21,322 bases of DNA from a virus: the IMG/VR virus record IMGVR_UViG_3300030104_004863, positions 37,959 to 59,280 of that record; one strand, written 5' to 3'. The notes beneath the pieces were generated by a model. The model saw nothing but the letters and a program-made list of their open reading frames with translations. It was not told the origin of the DNA and ran no database searches. Positions 12,251 through 19,235 of the stretch are shown piece by piece. The translations under genes were made by a program, and so were the position numbers. Within the stretch, counting starts at the first letter, position 1. Every line of letters begins with the position of its first letter.

Positions 12251-12264
12251 TTCGGATAATATGA
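12242..12264 (+). promoter_or_regulatory. Two-box element, copy 8
   Basis: ACGAT at 12242-12246, seven variable bases, GGATAATATG at 12254-12263, preceded by AAGCTAAAC. It overlaps the ERF stop codon (12248-12250), and the exonuclease ATG (12261) lies inside the right box. It is the last and most isolated copy in the window. Confidence 0.62.
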
Positions 12265-12992
12265 ACAAAGAAGCGATTATTGAAAAGCTTAGAGAAGACG
12301 AACATTATTACGGTGAGTTTGGAAAACAATATCTAAGTAATAGTGACATAAGAACTTTGCTTAATAATCCTTTAGCACTTGGAGAACAATCTAAACCAAG
12401 TCCAGCATTTTTAGTTGGAGGTTATTTTCACACAGCTATACTTGAACCAGATAAATTAAAAAAGTATAAAGTTATTGAATCTACAACTAGAAATACTAAA
12501 GCTTATAAAGAAATGTCAGGTGGAGAGTTGTGTTTATTACAACATGAAGTAGACAAGATTGAGCTGATGACACAAAAAATAATGGAAAACGATATATGCC
12601 GCGGACTCATACGCGGTATAGATGTTGAGTATGAGAAGCCAGGTATTGCAGAGCTTGAAGGAGTTATGTGGAAGGGTAAAGCTGATATAGTCAATCACGA
12701 CGAGAAGCTTATAATTGATTTGAAAACAACCAAAGATATTAATTCTTTCAAGCGGTCTGCTTACCGTTGGAACTATGATTCACAAGCATATATTTATAGT
12801 ACATTATTTGGATATGAATTTGTATTCATAGCTATTGATAAAGAAAGTCATCAAATAGCAGTTATGGATTGTTCACCTGATTTTTATGAGTCAGGTAAAG
12901 ACAAGGTTAAAAGAGCAGTAGAAGCTTACGATTTATTCTACAAAACAGATGGATTTGATCCATCACAATATTTTATTAATTTAACACTTTAA
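12261..12992 (+). CDS. PD-(D/E)XK exonuclease, RecE / exonuclease VIII-like (243 aa)
   Basis: This is predicted to resect double-stranded DNA to expose single strands for the ERF protein. It starts with a helical region bearing YLSNSDIRTLLNNP (the 'S-x-SD/S-x-LR-x-L-x-x-P' style of the PDDEXK-like DUF3799 family) and GGYFHTAILEPDK. The catalytic core is GKADIVNHDEKLIIDLKTTKD with Asp142, Asp153 and Lys155, and a helix with SAYRWNYDSQAYIY (Gln important in the family). Length is normal for a phage exonuclease of this type. The pairing with the ERF gene strengthens the call. Polarity and processivity cannot be read from sequence. Confidence 0.87.
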   Translation: MNKEAIIEKLREDEHYYGEFGKQYLSNSDIRTLLNNPLALGEQSKPSPAFLVGGYFHTAILEPDKLKKYKVIESTTRNTKAYKEMSGGELCLLQHEVDKIELMTQKIMENDICRGLIRGIDVEYEKPGIAELEGVMWKGKADIVNHDEKLIIDLKTTKDINSFKRSAYRWNYDSQAYIYSTLFGYEFVFIAIDKESHQIAVMDCSPDFYESGKDKVKRAVEAYDLFYKTDGFDPSQYFINLTL

Positions 12993-13002
12993 TTTTATTA
13001 TT

Positions 13003-13170
13003 ATGCCTAGAACTAAAACAAAAACCTGTACAGTAACAGGAATGAGAACAAGTACAAATAACTTTTACGGAAATCAAACTCATGTAAAAGCTGTTGATAA
13101 CTTGAGAAGAGTAACTGGTGCAAGTAAAGACCAGTTAACTAGAATGTTTAATCAATTACAAACATATTAA
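13003..13170 (+). CDS. Conserved small phage protein (55 aa)
   Basis: ATG 13003 opens a 55-residue frame, MPRTKTKTCTVTGMRTSTNNFYGNQTHVKAVDNLRRVTGASKDQL... in shortened form: PRTKTKTC, TSTNNFYGN, then VDNLRRVTGASKDQL. I recognise this pattern from small uncharacterised proteins near replication genes in aquatic phages (from memory). It is basic and mostly helical. It sits between exonuclease and SSB with 1-10 nt gaps, so it belongs to the replication operon; function unknown. Confidence 0.7.
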   Translation: MPRTKTKTCTVTGMRTSTNNFYGNQTHVKAVDNLRRVTGASKDQLTRMFNQLQTY

Positions 13171-13171
13171 T

Positions 13172-13483
13172 ATGGCAAGTATTATAGCAACAAGTATTGA
13201 CCTTACTAAAATACCCAAAGATAAAATTATCGATGGTAAGAAAGGAAAATACTTACCAATTACAATTACTGTCAACGACGAAGTTGATCAGTTTGGTAAT
13301 CAAGGTCCTGTTGTAGTTCAACAAACTAAAGAGGAAAGAGATGCTAAAACTGAAAAAGTTTATCTTGGTAACGTAAAAGTAGTATGGACAAACGGTGATA
13401 ATGTTGAGGTGGCCGCAAGAGATAATGCTCCTGCTGCTATGCCACAACAGTCACAACAACCAGTAGACGATTTACCATTTTAA
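13172..13483 (+). CDS. Single-stranded DNA-binding protein (SSB-like, 103 aa)
   Basis: A 103-residue protein with a beta-rich body (ASIIATSIDLTKIP, KGKYLPITITVND, KVYLGNVKVVW) and a flexible Pro/Gln-rich linker (AAMPQQSQQPV) leading to the acidic C-terminal tip DDLPF. That tip is the hallmark of SSB proteins, used to dock replication and repair partners. The body is shorter than a cellular SSB OB-fold protein, and the fold is inferred. It lies 10 nt before the primase-helicase gene, the expected partner. The SSB call is strong from tip and context, moderate from the fold. Confidence 0.8.
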   Translation: MASIIATSIDLTKIPKDKIIDGKKGKYLPITITVNDEVDQFGNQGPVVVQQTKEERDAKTEKVYLGNVKVVWTNGDNVEVAARDNAPAAMPQQSQQPVDDLPF

Positions 13484-13493
13484 ACAATAATTA

Positions 13494-15218
13494 ATGCAAG
13501 TAAATAACACGGAGATTAACGGATTTTTAATCGACCAGTTTAACCAGCATGAATTAAAGGTTGGTGCAACGCAGGGGATTTGTCCCCTGTGTTCACATAA
13601 CCGCAAGCCAGAAAATAGAAAGGCTAAATGTGCTAGTTACGATTGGGAACGTGGATTAGGAACTTGTCATAACTGTGATTCAACTTTTCAATTACATTCT
13701 TATCAACGCAAAGGTGAACCAAATAAAGTATACGAAAAACCCGATGCTATACACTTAGTTGAATACAAAGAATTAAATAGCAAAGTTGTAAAATGGTTTG
13801 AAGATCGTGGTATATCAAATAATACTCTTAATGATTTAAATGTCACAGAGGGCAAAGAATATATGCCACAGACCGGACAAGTTGAGAACACTATCCAGTT
13901 TAATTACATTATGGGCGATGAGCTTATTAATGTTAAATACAGAGACGGACGAAAGAACTTTAAATTATATAAAGGTGCTGAGAAAGTCTTTTATAATATA
14001 AATAGCATAGTAAATACCGATACATGTGTTATTGTTGAAGGAGAAATGGATGCTTTAGCTTTTCACGAAGCTGGTATTACTAATGTAGTATCTGTTCCAA
14101 ATGGAGCCACACTTAATCATAATAATTTAGATTATCTTGATAACTGTATAGATTATTTTACAGATAAAGAAAAAATAATATTAGCAGTAGATCAAGATGA
14201 GGCTGGCGTTGCATTACAAAATGAATTAATAAGAAGACTAGGTGCAGAAGTATGTTACTTAGTTAATTTTATTGATTGTAAAGACGCTAACGATTATTTA
14301 TTAAAATATGGTAAAGAAGATTTAGCAAATGTAATAACCGAATGTAGACCTGTACCACTTGAAAATGTAACAACCTTTAAAGATATAGAACATGAAGTTA
14401 CGGACTTTGTACAACACGGCTTTAAAAAAGGATTCCAAATTGGTTTATCAAATTTTGATAATATCTTTAGCACTTATACTGGTCAATTTATTACAGTTAC
14501 TGGTATTCCTTCATCTGGTAAATCAGATTTTGTAGATCAAATGGTCGTAGGTTATAATAATAACTACGGCTGGAAAACAGCATTTGCATCACCAGAAAAT
14601 GCGCCTACATATTTACATGCGCATAAACTAATGCGTAAAGTATGGCAAGATATGCCACGAAAATCAGATATTGGCTCAGCTAAATGGAAACAAGTAGCAG
14701 AACACGTTAACGATAATTTTTTCTTTATCGATATGGAGCGTTATACTCTTGAAACAGTATTACGTAAAGGTGCAGAATTAGTTAAACGTAAAGGTATCAA
14801 ATGTCTTGTTATTGATCCATTTAATAAAATAAGAGATGTTGATTGTAAAACTGAAGATGTAAACAGATATACAATGGAATATCTAACTAAAATAGAAACG
14901 TTTGCAAAGAAGTTTGATGTATTAGTATTTATAGTAGCTCATCCAACTAAAATGTATAAAGATAGCAATGGCAAGATTGAAGAACCAACTATGTATAATA
15001 TAAAAGGCGGTGGTGAATGGTATGATGCTTCTTATCATGGTTTATTAGTACATAGAGATTACGAAGCTAAAACTGTTAAAGCAAAAGTTTTAAAGGTTAA
15101 GTTTCAGAATCTTGGCGAGAACGGAGCTGAAGCTAATTTTAAATGGGAACCAAGATCTGGATGTTTTATACCTTATGAGGTTGAAAGCTTAGAAGAAGAG
15201 CCAATGCCCTGGGAATAA
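13494..15218 (+). CDS. Bifunctional DNA primase-helicase (T7 gp4 / Twinkle-like, 574 aa)
   Basis: This makes RNA primers and unwinds the replication fork. An N-terminal zinc ribbon has Cys30, Cys33, Cys58 and Cys61 (CPLC...CHNC). The TOPRIM primase core has VIVEGEMDALA (Glu182) and AVDQDEAG (Asp233, Asp235). A RecA-like DnaB-type helicase domain starts near residue 300, with Walker A GIPSSGKS (Lys343), Walker B CLVIDP (Asp441) and a later VAHPTKM motif. The acidic tail EEEPMPWE recalls the T7 gp4 tail that contacts the polymerase. All key residues are present, so both activities are likely. It is similar in length to T7 gp4 (566). Its stop overlaps the next ATG (TAATG). Confidence 0.93.
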   Translation: MQVNNTEINGFLIDQFNQHELKVGATQGICPLCSHNRKPENRKAKCASYDWERGLGTCHNCDSTFQLHSYQRKGEPNKVYEKPDAIHLVEYKELNSKVVKWFEDRGISNNTLNDLNVTEGKEYMPQTGQVENTIQFNYIMGDELINVKYRDGRKNFKLYKGAEKVFYNINSIVNTDTCVIVEGEMDALAFHEAGITNVVSVPNGATLNHNNLDYLDNCIDYFTDKEKIILAVDQDEAGVALQNELIRRLGAEVCYLVNFIDCKDANDYLLKYGKEDLANVITECRPVPLENVTTFKDIEHEVTDFVQHGFKKGFQIGLSNFDNIFSTYTGQFITVTGIPSSGKSDFVDQMVVGYNNNYGWKTAFASPENAPTYLHAHKLMRKVWQDMPRKSDIGSAKWKQVAEHVNDNFFFIDMERYTLETVLRKGAELVKRKGIKCLVIDPFNKIRDVDCKTEDVNRYTMEYLTKIETFAKKFDVLVFIVAHPTKMYKDSNGKIEEPTMYNIKGGGEWYDASYHGLLVHRDYEAKTVKAKVLKVKFQNLGENGAEANFKWEPRSGCFIPYEVESLEEEPMPWE

Positions 15219-15493
15219 TGAAAAGTTTATACAAAAGAAGAAAAAGAAATCTATTGCCTTCTTATATGCCAACAGAAGATGAATGCGAATGGAAATTGTT
15301 TTGTACAAGAAATAATATAAGAATATCGCCGTGGGCTACTAATCAAGATGGACAATGGAAAATATGTATAAAAGTAGGGCCGTATAAAAAAGGAGAAAAA
15401 TGTAACTTTGCGCCATCTATTTATGATAAGCATACGTTATGGCCAGAATATTATAAATTTTGTAAATATTATTATGATAAATATAGAAAATGA
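15218..15493 (+). CDS. Hypothetical protein between primase-helicase and ThyA-like gene (91 aa)
   Basis: A 91-residue basic, Trp- and Tyr-rich protein: KSLYKRRKRNLLPSY, then EDECEWKLFCTRNNIRISPW, GQWKICIKVGPYKKG and a C-terminal YYKFCKYYYDKYRK. The middle (W-x-x-F-C then I-x-x-SPW then W-x-I-x-I) resembles small uncharacterised phage proteins I have seen, without a named domain. It overlaps the primase-helicase stop by one base and the next gene by 20 nt. Operon position suggests a replication- or nucleotide-related role (inference). Confidence 0.65.
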   Translation: MKSLYKRRKRNLLPSYMPTEDECEWKLFCTRNNIRISPWATNQDGQWKICIKVGPYKKGEKCNFAPSIYDKHTLWPEYYKFCKYYYDKYRK

Positions 15494-16322
15494 TTATAGA
15501 GCATTGCTAGCCAGCATATTGCATTCTGCTTCAGATAAGAAAGATAGAACAGGTGTAGGTACTAAATCTTTATTTGGTAGGCAGTTAACTCATGATATGA
15601 AATTAGGTTTTCCTTTATTAACAAATAAAAAAATGTATTTCAATTCTGCTAGAACAGAATTATTATGGATATTGAATGGCAGAACAGATATGAAATATCT
15701 AAGAGATAATAATGTATCTTATTGGGATGCTGATTACAAAAGATCTGGCAGAAAAGATGGAACGCTTGGTCCAGTATATGGAGCACAATGGCGTAAATGG
15801 AAAATAGCAGATGGTGCATACACTAGATATGTAGATCAATTATTTAATTTAGTTAAGAATATAAAAGAAAATCCTAACTCAAGAAGATTAATTGTTAATG
15901 CTTGGAACTCGTCTGAATTAGAAAATATGGCATTGCCTCCTTGTCATTATGCTTTTCAAGTATATATAAACAATGGCAATATGGATTTAATGTGGATTCA
16001 AAGATCTGCTGATGTATTCTTAGGCTTACCTTATGATATTGCAATGTATGGTTTATTATTAGAATTACTTTGTAAAGAAACAGATTATAAACCGGGTAAG
16101 TTAATTGCACAATTAGGTGATTGTCATGTATATAAAAATCATATAGACGCTGCTAATTGTTATATATATAGAAAAGAAACAAATAATTTGCCTGAACTAA
16201 TATTAAATGAAGGCATTAAAATAATAGACAATAAATTACATATACCAAATAAAGAGTCTATTAATATAATTAATTATAATCCTTTGCCAGCGATACCGGC
16301 AAAATTAAACGTAGGAAAATGA
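15474..16322 (+). CDS. ThyA-family enzyme with Asp at the base-selecting site; predicted dCMP (hydroxy)methylase (282 aa)
   Basis: The thymidylate-synthase fold is complete: RTGVGT phosphate-binding loop, ELLWIL (the conserved Glu), GPVYGAQWRKW, SRRLIVNAWN, the nucleophile in LPPCHYAFQ (Cys157), RSADVFLGLPYDI (Arg177) and GDCHVYKNH (His and Tyr that hold the sugar). The striking change is Asp188 in LPYDI, where ThyA has Asn (LPFNI in E. coli). That Asn reads uracil; Asp is found in T4 dCMP hydroxymethylase, and the Asn-to-Asp change in Lactobacillus casei ThyA is known to favour dCMP. I predict 5-methyl- or 5-hydroxymethyl-dCMP synthesis using methylene-tetrahydrofolate. Start: ATG 15474 (MINIEND); the longer frame from 15408 runs through the upstream gene. 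It overlaps the MazG-domain gene by ATGA. Confidence 0.85.
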   Translation: MINIENDYRALLASILHSASDKKDRTGVGTKSLFGRQLTHDMKLGFPLLTNKKMYFNSARTELLWILNGRTDMKYLRDNNVSYWDADYKRSGRKDGTLGPVYGAQWRKWKIADGAYTRYVDQLFNLVKNIKENPNSRRLIVNAWNSSELENMALPPCHYAFQVYINNGNMDLMWIQRSADVFLGLPYDIAMYGLLLELLCKETDYKPGKLIAQLGDCHVYKNHIDAANCYIYRKETNNLPELILNEGIKIIDNKLHIPNKESINIINYNPLPAIPAKLNVGK

Positions 16323-17131
16323 CATATTATTTATACCATATACCAGGTAAAAAGATTGGTGTTACACGTGATCTTAATAAAAGAGTTACGGAAACGCAAG
16401 GCTATAAGCCCGGTGAATATGAAGTTTTAGAATCTTCAACAGATATAAATTACATATCAGATAAAGAAATAGAACTTCAAAAGTCTTTCGGATATAAGAA
16501 AGATACTAAACTTTATAAAAATTTATTTAAAATGAAAATAAACGTAACCGAACAAACAACAACATTTCCCGTAAAGCTTACTAAAATTAAAGAAGCTTTA
16601 GAAAACGAACCAAATCTAACTTGGAAAACAGAATTTGGTAAAGTTGCTTTGTGTCCACAACTTATAACATGGATAGTAGGAAATGTACATGAGTCGAGAT
16701 ATAATAGCGAAAGAAGCTATGTATATAATAAAGCTTTATGGGAAGCTTTTACTGAAATAAACAGCTTAGATTCTTTAAAGAAACATATAGCTAAATTTAA
16801 ATCAAACTCAAAAGATAAAGTAAATGCAATACCTTCTTATGCTATCTTTGATTTAATAAGAAACTGGGCAGCAATTAGAGGTATATATGAAAAAGGTAAT
16901 AGCCATACACAATATGTTAAGCTTCAAGAAGAAGCTGGTGAACTTGCTAAAGCTTTATTAGATAAAGATAAACCAGAAATAAAAGATGCTATAGGCGATA
17001 TTGTTGTTGTATTAACAAACTTAGCATACTTAGAAGGTTTTCAAATAGAAGACTGTATTGAAACTGCCTATATAGAAATTGCTGCAAGAAAAGGCAAAAT
17101 GATTAACGGAACATTTGTAAAAAATGAATAG
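16319..17131 (+). CDS. Two-domain protein: GIY-YIG-like N-terminus and MazG-like pyrophosphohydrolase (270 aa)
   Basis: The C-terminal domain is MazG-like: KLQEEAGELAKAL (Glu204, Glu205, Glu208) and EIKDAIGDIVVVLTNLA (Asp223, Asp227), the acidic metal-binding pattern of all-alpha NTP pyrophosphatases, which turn (d)NTP into (d)NMP plus PPi. Residues 1-60 (YYLYHIPGKKIGVTRDLNKRV) resemble a degenerate GIY-YIG fold (Tyr pair, KIG, Arg); nuclease activity is doubtful. The middle (about 70-190) is unassigned. The start overlaps the ThyA-like gene by ATGA. Beside a predicted dCMP modifier it could be the dCTP pyrophosphatase, as T4 pairs gp56 with gp42 (inference). Otherwise it is a general MazG. 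Confidence 0.75.
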   Translation: MTYYLYHIPGKKIGVTRDLNKRVTETQGYKPGEYEVLESSTDINYISDKEIELQKSFGYKKDTKLYKNLFKMKINVTEQTTTFPVKLTKIKEALENEPNLTWKTEFGKVALCPQLITWIVGNVHESRYNSERSYVYNKALWEAFTEINSLDSLKKHIAKFKSNSKDKVNAIPSYAIFDLIRNWAAIRGIYEKGNSHTQYVKLQEEAGELAKALLDKDKPEIKDAIGDIVVVLTNLAYLEGFQIEDCIETAYIEIAARKGKMINGTFVKNE

Positions 17132-17414
17132 AGATAAAATAATTGAACGAGTAATTAATAAGATTAAAAGCCGTTCAGATGTTGGCTATAAAAAATATGG
17201 CGTAACATTACACGATGATAACCAACCATTAGACAGGTGGTTAACTCATATACAAGAAGAATTAATGGATGCTGTAAATTATATCGAAAAAGCTAAAGCT
17301 GTATTAACAGATGAGGTTGAAGAAGTTATGCTTAAAAGATTTGAATTAGTTAGTGAAGAAGAGTTCGATAAAAATATAGCTAATATAAATGTTGATGAAG
17401 AGGAAATATTATAA
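17124..17414 (+). CDS. MazG-like / all-alpha NTP pyrophosphatase-type small protein (96 aa)
   Basis: The first 60 residues read RSDVGYKKYGVTL, then LDRWLTHIQEELMDAVNYIEKAK: the E-E-x-x-D (Glu45, Glu46, Asp49) helix with W-L-x-H-x-Q before it is found in small phage proteins often annotated as MazG-like. The second acidic helix of the classical motif is not obvious, so activity may need dimerisation or be absent. The tail (EEVEEVMLKRFELVSEEEF) is very acidic. It overlaps the previous gene by 8 nt and lies in the nucleotide-metabolism operon. Confidence 0.65.
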   Translation: MNRDKIIERVINKIKSRSDVGYKKYGVTLHDDNQPLDRWLTHIQEELMDAVNYIEKAKAVLTDEVEEVMLKRFELVSEEEFDKNIANINVDEEEIL

Positions 17415-17850
17415 ACGCAAAAAAAGAGGTCCTGTAGTTTCAAAAAAAGTTGAATACGATGGAATAACTTTTGCTTCTGGTTTAGAAAAATATATGTACA
17501 TAGCTTTAAAAGCTGCTAATATAAAAGCTAAATATGAAGGCGAAACGTTTGTATTGTTAAATGGTTTTCATTTTGATAATGAAGCTTATGAAAGACAATC
17601 TAATAGTAAAGGGTTATTTAAAAATAGAGGTAGTAAAAGAGTGCTGCCTATAAAATATACACCTGACTTTATCGGCAAGAACTTTATAATTGAAACTAAA
17701 GGTAGACCTAACGAATCTTTTCCAATGCGTTGGAAACTATTCAAGAGATTGGTAACACAACAGTTCCCAAGCTATACTTTATTTAAACCACAAAATCAAA
17801 AAGAATGCGACAAGGTAGTAGAAATTTTAAAGAGTCAGCCAAGCATTTAG
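17389..17850 (+). CDS. T7 endonuclease I-like Holliday-junction resolvase (153 aa)
   Basis: This cuts branched DNA such as Holliday junctions and can help degrade host DNA and clear junctions before packaging. The active-site pattern of T7 gp3 is present: SGLE (Glu33), YTPDF (Asp93) and IETKG (Glu102, Lys104), matching T7 Glu20, Asp55, Glu65 and Lys67. The gap between SGLE and YTPDF is longer than in T7 because of an insertion at about residues 58-88. Basic residues crowd the N-terminus (KRKYYKRKKR). The start may be ATG 17389 or 17395; both overlap the upstream gene. Length is close to T7's 149. The 3' end is overlapped by a small basic gene. Confidence 0.88.
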   Translation: MLMKRKYYKRKKRGPVVSKKVEYDGITFASGLEKYMYIALKAANIKAKYEGETFVLLNGFHFDNEAYERQSNSKGLFKNRGSKRVLPIKYTPDFIGKNFIIETKGRPNESFPMRWKLFKRLVTQQFPSYTLFKPQNQKECDKVVEILKSQPSI

Positions 17851-17978
17851 CTAGACGCAAATATAAAGAGCGTAAAATTAACTCTTTTATAAAATGGTCA
17901 TTAGCAACTCGCGGTTATTTGAGGTGGAAAGATTTAGAATTTATACATAACGAACACGGAATAAAATGCTATGGCTAA
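17805..17978 (+). CDS. Hypothetical basic protein (57 aa)
   Basis: ATG 17805 opens a 57-residue frame overlapping the resolvase end by 46 nt: MRQGSRNFKESAKHLARRKYKERK, in parts, then FIKWSLATRGYLRWKDLEFIHNEHGIKCYG. It is basic at the N-terminus with a Trp-rich centre. The stop overlaps the next ATG (ATGGCTAA). No other frame explains the gap, and the pattern of overlaps matches the rest of the operon. The family is unknown; an in-frame TTG near 17916 would give a very short product, so the upstream ATG is preferred. Confidence 0.6.
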   Translation: MRQGSRNFKESAKHLARRKYKERKINSFIKWSLATRGYLRWKDLEFIHNEHGIKCYG

Positions 17979-18108
17979 AAAAATAAATATATATCAATAT
18001 ATAAGAAAACCAAAAAAACGTAGACCAGGAATTCATGCGAAATCCAAGTCTTCAAATTTAAAATCAAGTAATAATTATGTTAAAAAATACAGAGGGCAAG
18101 GGAGGTAA
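17971..18108 (+). CDS. Conserved small basic phage protein (HAKSKSSNLKSS motif, 45 aa)
   Basis: A 45-residue protein with KKRRPGIHAKSKSSNLKSS and an ending NYVKKYRGQGR. The pattern RPG-[IV]-HAK-x-K-[ST]-S-x-LK-x-S followed by YRGQGR is one I recognise from small uncharacterised proteins in many marine phages. It is very basic, so nucleic-acid or ribosome association is plausible. It overlaps both neighbours (8 nt upstream, 32 nt downstream). Confidence 0.7.
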   Translation: MAKKINIYQYIRKPKKRRPGIHAKSKSSNLKSSNNYVKKYRGQGR

Positions 18109-18241
18109 AAAAAATTGGAGTATGGCCTTAGGTTTATATCCCGGTATATTATTAGGGGTTAGAACTTACGAAGGACCTACGCATACACAAACAGTTTTTT
18201 ATTTACCTTTTATTGACTTAGCAATTGAAAAAGAAAATTAA
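18077..18241 (+). CDS. Conserved small phage protein (LYPGILLGVRTY, 54 aa)
   Basis: ATG 18077 starts in frame inside the preceding gene and gives 54 residues: MLKNTEGKGGKKNWSMA, LGLYPGILLGVRTYEG and VFYLPFIDLAIEKEN. The pairing of PGILxGxRTY with V-x-YLPF-x-DL-x-I is a small protein pattern I recall from aquatic phages, usually next to nucleotide-metabolism genes. A second in-frame ATG is at 18122. It ends one base before nrdB's ATG. Function unknown. Confidence 0.7.
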   Translation: MLKNTEGKGGKKNWSMALGLYPGILLGVRTYEGPTHTQTVFYLPFIDLAIEKEN

Positions 18242-18242
18242 T

Positions 18243-19235
18243 ATGGCAGCACCAATATTTACAGAAAGAATACCTTATAAGCCTTTTGAATATCCTGAGT
18301 ATTATACAGAAGGCTGGTTAAAACAAGCTCAGGCGTTTTGGTTACATACAGAAATACCTATGTCAGGTGATGTTAAAGACTGGAACGAAAAATTAACTAA
18401 AGAAGAGAAAAACTTAGTAGGTAATATACTATTAGGTTTTGCTCAAACAGAGTGTGCAGTATCTGATTACTGGACACAAAAAGTCGTATCATGGTTTCCT
18501 AAACATGAGATACAGCAAATGGCTATGATGTTCGGCTCACAAGAAACAATACATGCTGTAGCTTATAGTTATTTAAATGAAACACTTGGCCTCGAAGATT
18601 ACGAAGCTTTTTTACACGAGCCTGCGACCGCTGCAAGGTTTGATAACTTGGTTAGTTATGACGGGTCCGATCCTGTTGGTATTGGCAAGTCTCTTGCTAC
18701 TTTTTCTGCTTTTGCTGAAGGTGTTAGCTTATATTCTGCCTTTGCTGTATTATATAGTTTTCAAATGAGAAACCTATTAAAAGGTATAGGGCAACAAATG
18801 AAATGGTCTGTAAGAGATGAATCATTGCATAGTAAAATGGGTTGTAAGTTATTTAGACATATGTGTTCACAAATACCAGGATTAAAAGAAGAATGCGAAC
18901 CACATATATATGAAGCAGCATTAACAATGCACAATGCTGAAATGTCTTATATAACTAAGATATTTGAAATGGGCGATATAGAAAATTTAACAGCTTATGA
19001 TTTACATCACTTTATTAAGAAAAGAGTTGGCGATAAGATTGCAGAACTTGGTTATACAAATAGAAAATATAAGCAGTGGGATTGGACAGAAAAAAGTTAT
19101 GACCAAAAAGCAGTTGATAAAATGGCTTGGTTTGATCATCTTACCGGGGGGCATACCCATACTGATTTCTTTGCGGTTAGGCCGACTGATTACAGTAAAG
19201 CTAACGAAGGTGAAGACTTTGAAGATATTTGGTAA
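18243..19235 (+). CDS. nrdB: Ribonucleotide reductase class I small subunit NrdB (330 aa)
   Basis: The radical-generating beta subunit of class I RNR. The ferritin-like metal site is complete: Glu70 (FAQTE), Glu101 and His104 (QETIH), Glu159 (FAEG), Glu193 and His196 (DESLH). Tyr108 (four after His104, as in E. coli Tyr122) is present, so a tyrosyl radical is possible. Position 70 is Glu where E. coli has Asp84 (spacing to the next ligand is 31 in both). The C-terminus EDFEDIW is the likely NrdA-docking tail. ATG 18243 is preferred; a TTG at 18225 would only add MKKKIN. The gene sits after three tiny genes and is followed by two small genes and nrdA. Confidence 0.95.
   Translation: MAAPIFTERIPYKPFEYPEYYTEGWLKQAQAFWLHTEIPMSGDVKDWNEKLTKEEKNLVGNILLGFAQTECAVSDYWTQKVVSWFPKHEIQQMAMMFGSQETIHAVAYSYLNETLGLEDYEAFLHEPATAARFDNLVSYDGSDPVGIGKSLATFSAFAEGVSLYSAFAVLYSFQMRNLLKGIGQQMKWSVRDESLHSKMGCKLFRHMCSQIPGLKEECEPHIYEAALTMHNAEMSYITKIFEMGDIENLTAYDLHHFIKKRVGDKIAELGYTNRKYKQWDWTEKSYDQKAVDKMAWFDHLTGGHTHTDFFAVRPTDYSKANEGEDFEDIW

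Noticed and set aside
15408-15473. Longer N-terminus for the ThyA-like enzyme
   Set aside because: ThyA homology begins after MINIEND; the extra 22 residues overlap the upstream gene's coding region.
18225-18242. TTG start upstream for nrdB
   Set aside because: It would add only MKKKIN inside the preceding gene; the ATG at 18243 fits family length and junction pattern.
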